Part shown: piece by piece, positions 39,801-48,753 of the stretch
Position numbering within the stretch: the first letter of the stretch is position 1
How the letters are laid out: the number at the start of each line of letters is the position of its first letter
Source of the DNA: an uncultured Bacteroidota bacterium
GTDB taxonomy: Bacteria > Bacteroidota > Bacteroidia > Flavobacteriales > Flavobacteriaceae
NCBI GenBank assembly: GCA_902559035.1
Contig: CACEGG010000001.1
Location: 62,001-126,000 of the forward strand
Direction: 5' to 3'
DNA length: 64,000 bases
The notes under the pieces: model-generated
What the model was told of the DNA's origin: nothing
Database searches by the model: none
What the model saw: the letters and a program-made list of their open reading frames with translations, nothing else
Translations under genes and position numbers: made by a program

Positions 39801-42206
39801 TTAATTTCTTAAAGGTTTACCTGTTTTTAATATGTGTTGAATTCTTTCTAAAGTTTTTCTTTCAGAGCAGAGTGAAAGGAAAGCTTCTCTTTCTAAATCA
39901 AGAAGATATTGTTCATCAACTATTGTAGCTTGTGACAAATCACCTCCACTAATAACATAAGCAATTTTATTTGCTATTTTTTGATCGTGGTCTGAGATGT
40001 ATCTACCAGCCTTCATTGTATTACTTCCAACCATAAACATACCTAGAGCTTGTTTACCCAAAACTTTTATATTTTTTTCTTTGCAGGGCGGTAAGTATCC
40101 ATAATCTGACATCAAAATAGCTTGTTTTTTAGCTATTGATATTTGGTGGTTTTTGTTCATTATGATTGTGTCATTATTAGGTTCCAAATATCCTAGGTCA
40201 ATGGCTTCATGAGCAGAGGTAGAGGTTTTTGCCATCCCAATATTTAAAAAATACTCTTGTAATACATTTAGTTCAACATCATTTTTCTTGAATTTTTTTG
40301 AAGCTCTTAAAGCCATTTCTTTACAACCTCCTCCACCTGGGATAAGACCAGCACCAACTTCAACTAAACCAATGTAACTTTCGCTGTATACAACTGCTTT
40401 ATCACAATGCATAGTTACTTCACATCCACCGCCTAATGTTAATCCATGTGGAGCTGCTATGACAGGGATATTGGAATATCTTAATTTCATCATACTATCC
40501 TGAAAAAATTTGATTGCCATATTAATTTCATCGTATTCTTGTTCAGCAGCAGCCATAAATATAGCACCCAAGTTCGCACCAGCAGAAAAATGTGATCCTT
40601 CATTACCAATTACTATTCCTCTGTGATTTTTTTCAGCTAAATCAACTGCTTTGTTTATACCCATTAAAACTCCTTGACCAAGTGTGTTCATTTTAGTTCT
40701 AAATTCAAGGTTTATCACTCCATCACCCAAATCTTTGATAACAGAGTCAGGATTTTCCCATAGAATTGAACTTTTATCAAGATTGTTGAGAATAATCAAA
40801 GAATCTTGTCCTGGTTTTTTAATAAAAGATTTAGAATTTAAATCATAATAACTGATTTTACCATTTTCTACATTATAGAAATTATCAATATTATTTTTTA
40901 TCATTTCTAAAATCCATGAAGCAGGTTCGTGACCCATAGATTTCATTATTTCAACACCTTTTTTTATACCAATTGAATCCCATATTTGGAAAGGTCCATT
41001 TTTCCATCCAAATCCAGCTCTTAGAGCATCATCAATTCTGTACAATTCATCAGAAATTTCTGGAATTTTATTTTGAATGTATGAAAACATAGTTCCGAAA
41101 TTGAATCTATAAAATTCACCTGCTTTATCTTTTCCGTTAATCAAAATAGGGAATCTATCCAGTACATTGATAATCTTTCTTGCTTTACTAACAGTTTCAA
41201 AAGAAACTTTTTTTACAGGAGAATATTCGAGAGTTTTTAAGTCTAATGATAAAATTGTAGATTTTCCTTTTTCATCTTTAATTCTTTTATAAAATCCACC
41301 ATCGGTTTTAGAACCTAACCAATTATTCTCTAACATTTTATAAATGTATTGTGGTAATTTAAAAGTTTCTCTAAACTCATCATCAGGACAATTATCATAA
41401 ATACCTGTTGCCACATTTACAGTTGTATCTAAACCAACAACATCACTAGTTCTAAATGTTGCTGATTTTGGACTTCCAATTATTGGTCCGGTTAAATTAT
41501 CAATTTCTTCAATAGTTAAGTTTAACTTTTCAATGTTATTTAAAATATTAACCATTCCAAATGTACCGATTCTGTTTCCTATAAATCCAGGTGTGTCTTT
41601 AGCTAAAACAGAATCTTTACCCAAAAATCTTTCTCCAAAATCATTTAGAAAATCAATAATTTTGGGATCACAATCTGGACCAGGAATAATCTCAAATAAT
41701 TTCAGGTATCTAGGTGGATTAAAAAAATGAGTTACAGCAAAATTCTTTCTAAAATCTTCAGATCTTCCTTCATTCATTTGTTTTATAGGAATACCTGATG
41801 TATTTGAAGTGACGAGTGTCCCGGGAGATCTAAACTTTTCAATTTGTTCAAAGACAATCTGTTTAATTTTTAATTTTTCTGTCACCACTTCAATAATCCA
41901 GTCTACATTACTTATTTTACTTAAATCATCTGTTAAATTTCCAAGTTCAACTCTCTTGGCAAAATTTTTATGATATAACGGAGCAGGTTTAGATTTAATG
42001 CATCTTTGAAACATTTCAGTTACAATTCTATTTTTTACTTTCTTGTTATCGAGAGATAAACCCAAGTTTTTTTCTTTTTCATTTAATTCATCGGGAGCGA
42101 TGTCAAGAAGTAAAACATTAATACCAATATTTGCAAAATGACAAGCAATTCCAGAACCCATTACACCTGAGCCAATTACGGCAACTCTATTTATATTTTT
42201 TTTCAT
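39801..42206 (-). CDS. 3-hydroxyacyl-CoA dehydrogenase / enoyl-CoA hydratase fusion
   Basis: 801 residues. The order is dehydrogenase first (Rossmann IGSGVMGSGI at 11-20, VTSNTSGIP, THFFNPPRY), then a second dehydrogenase domain and a C-terminal enoyl-CoA hydratase domain (about 490-690) with GSHFSAGANLGAI, GLTLGGGCEVTMHCD and VEVGAGLIPGGGG. E. coli FadB has the hydratase first, so this is the reversed, bacterial FadN/HadH type. Works with the adjacent thiolase and acyl-CoA dehydrogenase. Confidence 0.95.
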   Translation of the reverse strand: MKKNINRVAVIGSGVMGSGIACHFANIGINVLLLDIAPDELNEKEKNLGLSLDNKKVKNRIVTEMFQRCIKSKPAPLYHKNFAKRVELGNLTDDLSKISNVDWIIEVVTEKLKIKQIVFEQIEKFRSPGTLVTSNTSGIPIKQMNEGRSEDFRKNFAVTHFFNPPRYLKLFEIIPGPDCDPKIIDFLNDFGERFLGKDSVLAKDTPGFIGNRIGTFGMVNILNNIEKLNLTIEEIDNLTGPIIGSPKSATFRTSDVVGLDTTVNVATGIYDNCPDDEFRETFKLPQYIYKMLENNWLGSKTDGGFYKRIKDEKGKSTILSLDLKTLEYSPVKKVSFETVSKARKIINVLDRFPILINGKDKAGEFYRFNFGTMFSYIQNKIPEISDELYRIDDALRAGFGWKNGPFQIWDSIGIKKGVEIMKSMGHEPASWILEMIKNNIDNFYNVENGKISYYDLNSKSFIKKPGQDSLIILNNLDKSSILWENPDSVIKDLGDGVINLEFRTKMNTLGQGVLMGINKAVDLAEKNHRGIVIGNEGSHFSAGANLGAIFMAAAEQEYDEINMAIKFFQDSMMKLRYSNIPVIAAPHGLTLGGGCEVTMHCDKAVVYSESYIGLVEVGAGLIPGGGGCKEMALRASKKFKKNDVELNVLQEYFLNIGMAKTSTSAHEAIDLGYLEPNNDTIIMNKNHQISIAKKQAILMSDYGYLPPCKEKNIKVLGKQALGMFMVGSNTMKAGRYISDHDQKIANKIAYVISGGDLSQATIVDEQYLLDLEREAFLSLCSERKTLERIQHILKTGKPLRN

Positions 42207-42225
42207 TCTTTATTGTTTATTAAAA

Positions 42226-42663
42226 TTAAAAACTGAATATTTTTTTGTTTTTAATTAAATGATTTATTTTTTCAATTGTATTGTGAAAATTTTCAAGAGA
42301 TTCTTCTCCAATTTCATCTTTTATCGCCTGATTAAATTTTAAAACTGCAACTCTGGATGCATCTCTATTAACTTTTCCTCTATCAGTTAAATAAATCAAA
42401 ACACTTCGCCCATCAATTGGATTTGGTTTTCTTTCAATTAATTTTTTTTCTTCAAGTGATTTTAGTGTTCTTGAAAGGCTAGTTGCTTCCATTCCCATTT
42501 TTGGACCCAGTGCAGTGGAGGGTGTCCCCTTTTTGGGATCTATACTAAGAAGTGCAAATCCAGTAGCCATTGTAGAATCATATTTTGAGGCTTCCTCGTT
42601 GTACATTCTTGCAATAGCTTGCCAAGTAGATCTTAAAAGGTGATCAATAGTTTTTTTCTCCAT
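42226..42663 (-). CDS. MarR-family transcriptional regulator of beta-oxidation operon
   Basis: 145 residues from the ATG at 42663. It has a winged-helix region with MGMEATSLSRTLKSLEEKKLIERKPNPIDGRSVLIYLTDRG. The longer reading from 42696 is rejected because it starts inside the operator. It heads the fatty-acid operon, 19 bases before the fused dehydrogenase gene. The palindrome at 42684-42707 and the -7 box at 42670-42677 suggest autorepression, probably relieved by acyl-CoA; the ligand is inference. Confidence 0.88.
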   Translation of the reverse strand: MEKKTIDHLLRSTWQAIARMYNEEASKYDSTMATGFALLSIDPKKGTPSTALGPKMGMEATSLSRTLKSLEEKKLIERKPNPIDGRSVLIYLTDRGKVNRDASRVAVLKFNQAIKDEIGEESLENFHNTIEKINHLIKNKKIFSF

Positions 42664-42669
42664 TGATCT

Positions 42670-42677
42670 CAAATTTA
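42670..42677 (-). promoter_or_regulatory. -7 box of the MarR/beta-oxidation operon
   Basis: On the minus strand TAAATTTG (42677-42670) fits TAnnTTTG and ends 6 bases before the ATG at 42663. The region where -33 should lie is occupied by the palindrome at 42684-42707. The promoter would be blocked by a dimer bound there. Confidence 0.6.
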
Positions 42678-42683
42678 CTAAAA

Positions 42684-42707
42684 AAATACTATGCATGCAT
42701 AGTATTT
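42684..42707. promoter_or_regulatory. 24-bp perfect palindrome, candidate MarR operator
   Basis: The sequence is self-complementary over 24 bases; the central 20 are ATACTATGCATGCATAGTAT. It lies between the purL stop and the marR start, 6 bases upstream of the -7 box and across the -33 region. MarR dimers bind such 16-24-bp palindromes, usually next to their own gene. I saw no second copy in the window. Confidence 0.75.
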
Positions 42708-42717
42708 ATTGATTTTT

Positions 42718-45700
42718 TTAAATTTTGTTAGAGAGCCAATTTTTAGCATTTTCAAATGCTATAATCCATGGTGATATTTCATCATTTCTTTCACTTGGAT
42801 AGTAGGGCCAATTCCATGGAAATGTAGATCTTTCCAGATGAGGCATCATTGCTATATGCCTACCATCTTTATTGCTAATTATAGCTGTATTGTAATCAGA
42901 TCCATTTGGGTTAGCTGGATAAGAGTTATAACCATATTTTCCAACAATATTGTATTTGTTTTCAGAATATGGTAGATTGAACTTTCCTTCACCGTGAGCA
43001 GACCAAATCCCAAGTTTAGATCCTGATAAGTTCTTAAACATTACTGAATTATTCTCTTGAATTTCGACGGATGTAAAAATACATTCAAACTTTTTTGAAT
43101 CATTATGGTTCATTTTCGGTTTTACCTCGTGTTCTGTATGTAATAAACCAAGTTCAATAAATAATTGACATCCATTACATACACCAAGCGATAATGTGTC
43201 ATTTCGTTTATAAAAATTCATTAAACTAGTTTTAGCTTTCTCATTGTATAAAAATGATCCTGCCCAACCCTTAGCCGAACCAAGTACATCTGAATTAGAA
43301 AAACCACCCACTGCAACTATAAAATTTATATCCTCAAGATTTTCTCTTCCAGAAACTAAGTCTGTCATATGAACATCTTTTACATCAAATCCTGCTAAAT
43401 CCATAGCATAAGCCATTTCTCTTTCAGAATTACTTCCTTTTTCTCTAATTACTGCAGCTTTTATTTTTTTCTTACTTGTTTTAATTATTCCATTGAAATT
43501 TTCAGGAAAAATAAACTTTAGAGGTTGGTTTTTGTAATTTTCATATCTTTCTTTGGCCTTATTTTTTCCACTTTGTCTTTGATCTAGTAAAAAAGATTTA
43601 TTGTACCAAATGTCTCTGTAGAGATCAATATCAAGATTAATTTCTTTGCTTTCAAATTTTAGATTTAAAAAAGATGATTTGTTAGTATTTCCAATTTTTA
43701 AAAAATCAATATTATTATTTTTTAAAATATTTTCAACATCAGATTTTGCTTGAAAAACTAAACCTAAACTTTCACTAAACAATAACCTAATTAAGTCCTT
43801 TTGCTTAAAAATATCTAAATTAATATTAGCACCAATATTTTTGTTTGAAAAACACATTTCAAGTAAAGTAGTTATTAACCCTCCAGAACTTACATCATGG
43901 CCAGAACTTATTATTTTGTCCTTTATTAAATTTTGAAAAATATTAAAAGCTCTTTTGAAGTATTCAGAGTTAGATACATCAATAGTTGATGACCCAATAA
44001 AACTCATTGATTGACTAAACGCAGATCCACCTAAATTAAAATTGTTATTTGAAAGATTTATGTAATAAATATTTTGATTGTTCAGTTTAAACTGGGGTTC
44101 AATAATGTTAGTAATATCATTACAGTTTGCAGCAGCAGAAATTATAACAGTTCCAGGTGATAATACTTCTTCATCATTATACTTTTGCTTCATTGATAAG
44201 GAATCTTTTCCGGTAGGAATATTAATGCCTAAACCAATTGCAAAATTAGAACAAGACTCTACAGCTTTATAAAGCCTGGCGTCTTCACCTAGATTATTAC
44301 ATGGCCACATCCAATTAGCGGATAGTGTGACCGATTTAAGATTTTTTTCAAGAGGAGCCCATATTATGTTTGTTAATGCTTTTCCTATAGCAATTCTTGA
44401 ACCTGCAGCTGGATTAATTAATGCACTAAGTGGAGAGTGACCAATTGAAGTTGCTACTCCATTTAAATTTTTATAATCTAATGCCATTACACCGCAGTTA
44501 TTTAAGGGAAGCTGTAAAGACCCAACACATTGCTGCTTAGCTACTCTTCCAGTTACGCATCTATCCACTTTATTGGTTAACCAATCTTTGCAAGCTACCG
44601 ATTCAAGACTTAATACATTTTTTAAATAATCTTCAAATAATTTAAAGTCATATTCTTTGTCAAAAAAACTTGTTTTCAAAGATTTATCCTTCATTATAGT
44701 TACTGGAGAACTTCCAAAAAAATCAGAAAGTGAAAGGTTGATAGGACTACTTTTTTTATTTTCAGAACTAATTACAAATTTTCCATCATCTTTAATGGTA
44801 CCAACTTTGTAGCAAGGTGCTTTTTCTCTATCGGCAATAGCTTTAAGCTCAGAGAACTTATTACTAGGTATAATTAAACCCATTCTTTCTTGAGATTCAT
44901 TTCCAATAATTTCTTTAAATGAAAGTGTTTTATCTCCAACAGGAAGCTTGTCCAAATCAATTACACCTCCGGTTTCTTCAACTAATTCAGAAAGACAATT
45001 GAGGTGTCCACCTGCTCCATGATCATGTATTGATATGATTGAATTATCGTCAGATTCAACAAAAGCTCTTATAGCATTAGCTACTCGTTTTTGCATTTCA
45101 GGGTTAGATCTTTGTACTGCGTTAAGTTCTATTCCAGAGCTATATTTTCCAGTTTCTGTTGAAGATACAGCTGCACCGCCCATACCAATCCTATAATTAT
45201 CACCACCCAAAACTACAATTACATCACCATCTTTTGGTTTACTTTTAAGACTTTGATTTTCTTTTCCATAACCAATTCCACCAGCTAACATAATCACCTT
45301 ATCAAAACCAATTGTTTTATCGTTTTCCTCATGTTCAAATGTTAAAACTGATCCTGAAATTAATGGTTGGCCAAATTTATTTCCAAAATCTGATGCTCCA
45401 TTTGAGGCTTTAATCAAAATATCCACAGGTTTTTGGTATAGCCAATTTCTTTCTTTTGTAGAAAATTTTCTATTTTTTTCAATTCTCGGATATGAAGTCA
45501 TATAAACTGCAGTACCAGCAAGAGGAAGAGATCCTTTTCCTCCAGCCAATCGATCTCTAATTTCACCACCTGATCCTGTTGCAGCTCCATTGAATGGCTC
45601 AACTGTTGTAGGAAAGTTGTGAGTTTCTGCCTTTAAAGAAATAACAGAATTAAATTTTGATTTTTCAAAAAATGATGGTTTTTCTCGATTTTTTGGTGCA

Positions 45701-46362
45701 AATTGCTCGACAACTGGTCCCTTTACAAAAGCTACATTATCTTTGTAGGCCGAAACAATTTCGTTTGGGTTAAGCCGTGAAGTTTTTTTTATTAGTTTAA
45801 AAAGTGATTCATCTTTTTCATTATCATCAATAATGAATTTACCATTAAAAATTTTATGTCTACAATGTTCAGAATTTACCTGTGAAAATCCAAACACCTC
45901 ACTATCTGTAAGTTTTCGATTTAATTTAGTTGAAAGATTTTCTAAGTATTTTATTTCTTCATTATTTAATGCAAGACCTTCAATATCATTATAAAGAGAA
46001 ATATTTTCAACTTCTAAAATGGCTTCAGGTTTTATTAGAACTTCAAATAGGTTTTGATTTAATTTTGAATATTTTTCAAAAATCATTGGATCAAACTCTT
46101 CTTTATGCGACGTCTTTGGAATAAAATTTTCAATCCTTTTAATTCCATGAATTGCCATATTCTGAGTTATCTCAACGGCATTGGTACTCCAAGGTGAAGT
46201 CATTGTTTTTTTTGGTCCAACATATACTGAATTGATTTCAGTACAATCTAATTTTTTAGCTACAAATAACCACTCTAACTTTTTAATATTTGGTTCTGAA
46301 AGTTGTGTAGGTGTATCTACAGCAAAAATGGCATTAAGTTTATCTTTAAAAAAAAGAACCAT
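42718..46362 (-). CDS. purL: Phosphoribosylformylglycinamidine synthase (fused glutaminase)
   Basis: 1214 residues, the large single-chain form. It converts FGAR to FGAM in purine synthesis. The synthase domain includes FGFSQVNSEHCRHKIFNG, the AETHNFPTTVEPFNGAATGSGG block and repeated ATP-binding segments; the C-terminal class I glutaminase domain has GVCNGCQLFIELGLL (nucleophile Cys) and AHGEGKFNLP, ending HLERSTFPWNWPYYP. Ends 54 bases before marR and runs in the same direction, but it is likely a separate unit given the operator and promoter between them. Confidence 0.96.
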   Translation of the reverse strand: MVLFFKDKLNAIFAVDTPTQLSEPNIKKLEWLFVAKKLDCTEINSVYVGPKKTMTSPWSTNAVEITQNMAIHGIKRIENFIPKTSHKEEFDPMIFEKYSKLNQNLFEVLIKPEAILEVENISLYNDIEGLALNNEEIKYLENLSTKLNRKLTDSEVFGFSQVNSEHCRHKIFNGKFIIDDNEKDESLFKLIKKTSRLNPNEIVSAYKDNVAFVKGPVVEQFAPKNREKPSFFEKSKFNSVISLKAETHNFPTTVEPFNGAATGSGGEIRDRLAGGKGSLPLAGTAVYMTSYPRIEKNRKFSTKERNWLYQKPVDILIKASNGASDFGNKFGQPLISGSVLTFEHEENDKTIGFDKVIMLAGGIGYGKENQSLKSKPKDGDVIVVLGGDNYRIGMGGAAVSSTETGKYSSGIELNAVQRSNPEMQKRVANAIRAFVESDDNSIISIHDHGAGGHLNCLSELVEETGGVIDLDKLPVGDKTLSFKEIIGNESQERMGLIIPSNKFSELKAIADREKAPCYKVGTIKDDGKFVISSENKKSSPINLSLSDFFGSSPVTIMKDKSLKTSFFDKEYDFKLFEDYLKNVLSLESVACKDWLTNKVDRCVTGRVAKQQCVGSLQLPLNNCGVMALDYKNLNGVATSIGHSPLSALINPAAGSRIAIGKALTNIIWAPLEKNLKSVTLSANWMWPCNNLGEDARLYKAVESCSNFAIGLGINIPTGKDSLSMKQKYNDEEVLSPGTVIISAAANCNDITNIIEPQFKLNNQNIYYINLSNNNFNLGGSAFSQSMSFIGSSTIDVSNSEYFKRAFNIFQNLIKDKIISSGHDVSSGGLITTLLEMCFSNKNIGANINLDIFKQKDLIRLLFSESLGLVFQAKSDVENILKNNNIDFLKIGNTNKSSFLNLKFESKEINLDIDLYRDIWYNKSFLLDQRQSGKNKAKERYENYKNQPLKFIFPENFNGIIKTSKKKIKAAVIREKGSNSEREMAYAMDLAGFDVKDVHMTDLVSGRENLEDINFIVAVGGFSNSDVLGSAKGWAGSFLYNEKAKTSLMNFYKRNDTLSLGVCNGCQLFIELGLLHTEHEVKPKMNHNDSKKFECIFTSVEIQENNSVMFKNLSGSKLGIWSAHGEGKFNLPYSENKYNIVGKYGYNSYPANPNGSDYNTAIISNKDGRHIAMMPHLERSTFPWNWPYYPSERNDEISPWIIAFENAKNWLSNKI

Positions 46363-46388
46363 TAATATTTATTGGTTAAATATAAATC

Positions 46389-46396
46389 CAAAAATA
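46389..46396 (-). promoter_or_regulatory. -7 box of purL
   Basis: On the minus strand TATTTTTG (46396-46389) fits TAnnTTTG and leaves about 26 bases to the purL ATG at 46362. A clear -33 element was not found. Confidence 0.35.
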
Positions 46397-46468
46397 TAAG
46401 AAAAAAAGGAAAACTAATGGTCTGAACTTAAAATTTAAATAACGTTTTTTAACTACTTATTAACATAC

Positions 46469-47680
46469 CTATTTATAGGACAATCTAACCATATAGAAAC
46501 CATCAAATCCTGATTTATGTGGGCTTATTTTCTTTTCATCCTCAATTTTAAATTTTTTACCAATTTCTGATTTCAAAAAATTTTCAATTTGCAACTCATT
46601 TTCTGAAGGTAAAATTGAACACGTTGCATAAACCAGTTTTCCACTTTTTTTAATCATTGGAGCATATCTAGTTAAAATTTCTTGTTGTGTTTTTCGAATC
46701 TTATTTAAAAAATCAAGTGAAAGTTTCCATTTAGAATCTGGATTTCTTTTTAACACACCCAGCCCGCTACAAGGGGAATCGATAAGCAATCTGTCAATTT
46801 TACCATATAATCGTTTAATAGGTTTATTATTTTCTATTGCTCTAGTTTCAATATTAAATGCTTTATTCCTTTTAGCTCTTCTCTTGAGTTCAAATAATTT
46901 ATTTTTGTAGATATCCATTGCAATTATTTGCCCTTTGTTTTGAGTTAATGCAGATAAATGCAGTGTTTTTCCACCAGCTCCTGCACATACATCACAAATT
47001 TTCATTCCATTTTCAACTTTTAAAAATGGTGCAATGAGTTGAGAAGATGCATCCTGTATTTCAAAAAGACCATCTTTAAATGCTTGGGTTTTAAATAAAT
47101 TTTTTCTAATGATTAATTTTAAAGCGTCAGGAAAACCTTTTATTTTTTCGGTTTGAATCTCCTCTTCTGATAATATTTTTTTTAATTCATCAATACTAGT
47201 GTTTAACGTATTGGTTCTAATTATTACTGAAGCTTGTTCGTTCAATGATGACAATTCTTTTTCCCAATTTTTATCTCCAAGCTCAGAAGCCCCAATATCA
47301 TCAAGCCAATCTGGGATAGATTCTCTGAATTTTCTTATTTTATTTAGGGTATCAAATTTTCCTTTTATTCTTCTATTTGGAGTATCATTAAATTCTGGCC
47401 AATTTGGGAGAGTAATGCCTTTTAAAATAGCCCAAACCGAAAAAATTTTCCATAATTCATTGTATTTGAATGGACTTTTAGATTCTGAAATTTCTGTATA
47501 CAATCTTTTCCATCTAATTATTTCATAACTCGTTTCGGCTATAAAAGCTCTATCTCGACTTCCCCATCTTTTATCAAATTTTAATACTTTTTCAATCGTC
47601 TTATCAGCGTAGAGTTGTTGATTAAAAGTTCCGTCTAGAACTTTAATTACTGCCAATACTAGATTTTTGTGTAAACGCAT
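46469..47680 (-). CDS. RsmB/NOP-family rRNA cytosine methyltransferase
   Basis: 403 residues. The N-terminal RNA-binding half is followed by a SAM-dependent domain with VCAGAGGKTLHLSAL, the catalytic Cys segment in DSPCSGLGVLKRNPD and TCSILPSENELQ, which carries the second Cys. Homologues methylate C5 of cytosine in 16S rRNA. RsmB or RsmF identity cannot be decided from sequence alone. Confidence 0.9.
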   Translation of the reverse strand: MRLHKNLVLAVIKVLDGTFNQQLYADKTIEKVLKFDKRWGSRDRAFIAETSYEIIRWKRLYTEISESKSPFKYNELWKIFSVWAILKGITLPNWPEFNDTPNRRIKGKFDTLNKIRKFRESIPDWLDDIGASELGDKNWEKELSSLNEQASVIIRTNTLNTSIDELKKILSEEEIQTEKIKGFPDALKLIIRKNLFKTQAFKDGLFEIQDASSQLIAPFLKVENGMKICDVCAGAGGKTLHLSALTQNKGQIIAMDIYKNKLFELKRRAKRNKAFNIETRAIENNKPIKRLYGKIDRLLIDSPCSGLGVLKRNPDSKWKLSLDFLNKIRKTQQEILTRYAPMIKKSGKLVYATCSILPSENELQIENFLKSEIGKKFKIEDEKKISPHKSGFDGFYMVRLSYK

Positions 47681-47694
47681 TTATTATTTTTCCG

Positions 47695-47702
47695 CAAAGA
47701 TA
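47695..47702 (-). promoter_or_regulatory. -7 box of the rRNA methyltransferase gene
   Basis: On the minus strand TATCTTTG (47702-47695) fits TAnnTTTG and ends 14 bases before the ATG at 47680. A TTTG at 47730-47727 is 24 bases upstream, slightly too far. The box overlaps the left arm of the inverted repeat at 47700-47776. Confidence 0.4.
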
Positions 47703-47776
47703 GTTTTATAACCGAATCCTTTAAATCAAATAATAATAAATATGGAATATTTTTTATGATTTGGTTATAAAACTAT
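47700..47776. repeat. 77-bp element with 19-base inverted arms
   Basis: Left arm 47700-47718 and right arm 47758-47776 are complementary at 18 of 19 positions, with one G-T mismatch; the core TAGTTTTATAACC (47701-47713) pairs perfectly with GGTTATAAAACTA (47763-47775). The loop is 39 bases and AT-rich. The right arm begins at the stop codon of the sensor gene; the left arm overlaps the promoter of the methyltransferase gene. There is no T tract downstream, so it is not a typical terminator. No flanking target duplication was seen. Confidence 0.75.
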
Positions 47777-48267
47777 TTACTTAATTTAAGAGCACCTTTA
47801 CTTAGTCCTGATTTTTTTTTGACTTTAATTTTAGTTCGATTTTTTTTTAATTTTTCCATCATCTCTCTTCTAAAATCATCTTCAAGTCTGAACAAATAGC
47901 TAGTTTTCTTTAATGACATAAACTCTTTCAAGTCAACTATTAATTTAGCTCTTAAATCAATTTTCTTTTTTTCATAGTTTAAAAAATCATTGATATATAG
48001 TTCGTATTCCTTATCAGAAAAATTACTACTGTCTAAATTAATTTTTCGATATTTTAGTCTTCTTTGTCTATAATTTTGTTTTAAACTGTCTTGATAAAGA
48101 TTATAAACTTTCCAAAATTTTGATTCATTTTTAGAATCAAGATTTAATTTATCAGTTAAATAAATTTTCTTATAAGCATCAATTTTCTCAGTACTTATAT
48201 TACGTTCTTGTGCAGATAAGCAATTTGCGATAAAAAACATGGTAAATAAAAAGGATATTTTTTTCAT
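47773..48267 (-). CDS. Exported protein of the ECF sigma unit, putative sensor
   Basis: 164 residues from the ATG at 48267; a TTG at 48276 would overlap the anti-sigma gene and is rejected. Signal peptide 1-20 (SFLFTMFFIANCLSAQ). The mature part is helical and very rich in Lys, Arg and Asp, with a coiled-coil-like YELYINDFLNYEKKKIDLRAKLIVDL. Such small exported proteins occur next to ECF sigma and anti-sigma genes in flavobacteria and are annotated as sensors of the sigma factor; the stimulus is unknown. One base follows the anti-sigma stop. Confidence 0.75.
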   Translation of the reverse strand: MKKISFLFTMFFIANCLSAQERNISTEKIDAYKKIYLTDKLNLDSKNESKFWKVYNLYQDSLKQNYRQRRLKYRKINLDSSNFSDKEYELYINDFLNYEKKKIDLRAKLIVDLKEFMSLKKTSYLFRLEDDFRREMMEKLKKNRTKIKVKKKSGLSKGALKLSK

Positions 48268-48268
48268 A

Positions 48269-48730
48269 TTAATCAATTATTAAAATTTCTTCAATTGAAA
48301 AGCTAGTCTCAATGTAATATTCGAGATAGTTTTCATTTAAATTTTGAGTATTGAGCTCAAAATCTTCACTATCCATCAATTCAGAAAAGTCTGAACTTGA
48401 GAAGTCAACTAAATCAGAGTTTAAGTATTTTATTATTTCTTCATCTGTTATCTCACTTGGTTCATTAAAAAAAACATTAATAAATAAACCGATAATAAAA
48501 ACTGCAGCTACACCACTATATTTAAATTCGTTAATTATTAGATTTAAATAACTTTTAGGTTTAGTGTTCTGTTTTATTGAATCTAATTTCAAATTTTCAA
48601 AGTAATTTTTGGGCACTTTAAATCTTTCTTTTTTAGGTAAAAAAAGTGTTGATAGGGAAATATTTTTAAAATATCCCTCAGGTGTTTTAAATAGTTTTTT
48701 ACTAATATTTATTTTTTCTTTTGAACTCAT
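48269..48730 (-). CDS. Putative anti-sigma factor
   Basis: 153 residues with one transmembrane segment at about 72-88 (SGVAAVFIIGLFINVFF). The cytoplasmic part has two copies of a motif: FKTPEGYFKNI (14-24) and FKVPKNYFENL (37-47). The periplasmic part is acidic (DEEIIKYLNSDLVDFSSSDFSELMDSEDFEL). The position between the sigma factor gene and the sensor gene supports the role; sequence similarity to known anti-sigma families is weak. Confidence 0.75.
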   Translation of the reverse strand: MSSKEKINISKKLFKTPEGYFKNISLSTLFLPKKERFKVPKNYFENLKLDSIKQNTKPKSYLNLIINEFKYSGVAAVFIIGLFINVFFNEPSEITDEEIIKYLNSDLVDFSSSDFSELMDSEDFELNTQNLNENYLEYYIETSFSIEEILIID

Positions 48731-48753
48731 TTAATTATTTGACTATAATTATG

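Noticed and set aside
42664-42696. Upstream ATG for the MarR gene
   Set aside because: It lies inside the palindrome and upstream of the -7 box; the ATG at 42663 gives the normal MarR start.
46468-46479. Short inverted repeat CCTAT/ATAGG at the methyltransferase stop
   Set aside because: Five-bp stem with a two-base loop and no T tract; not distinguishable from chance.
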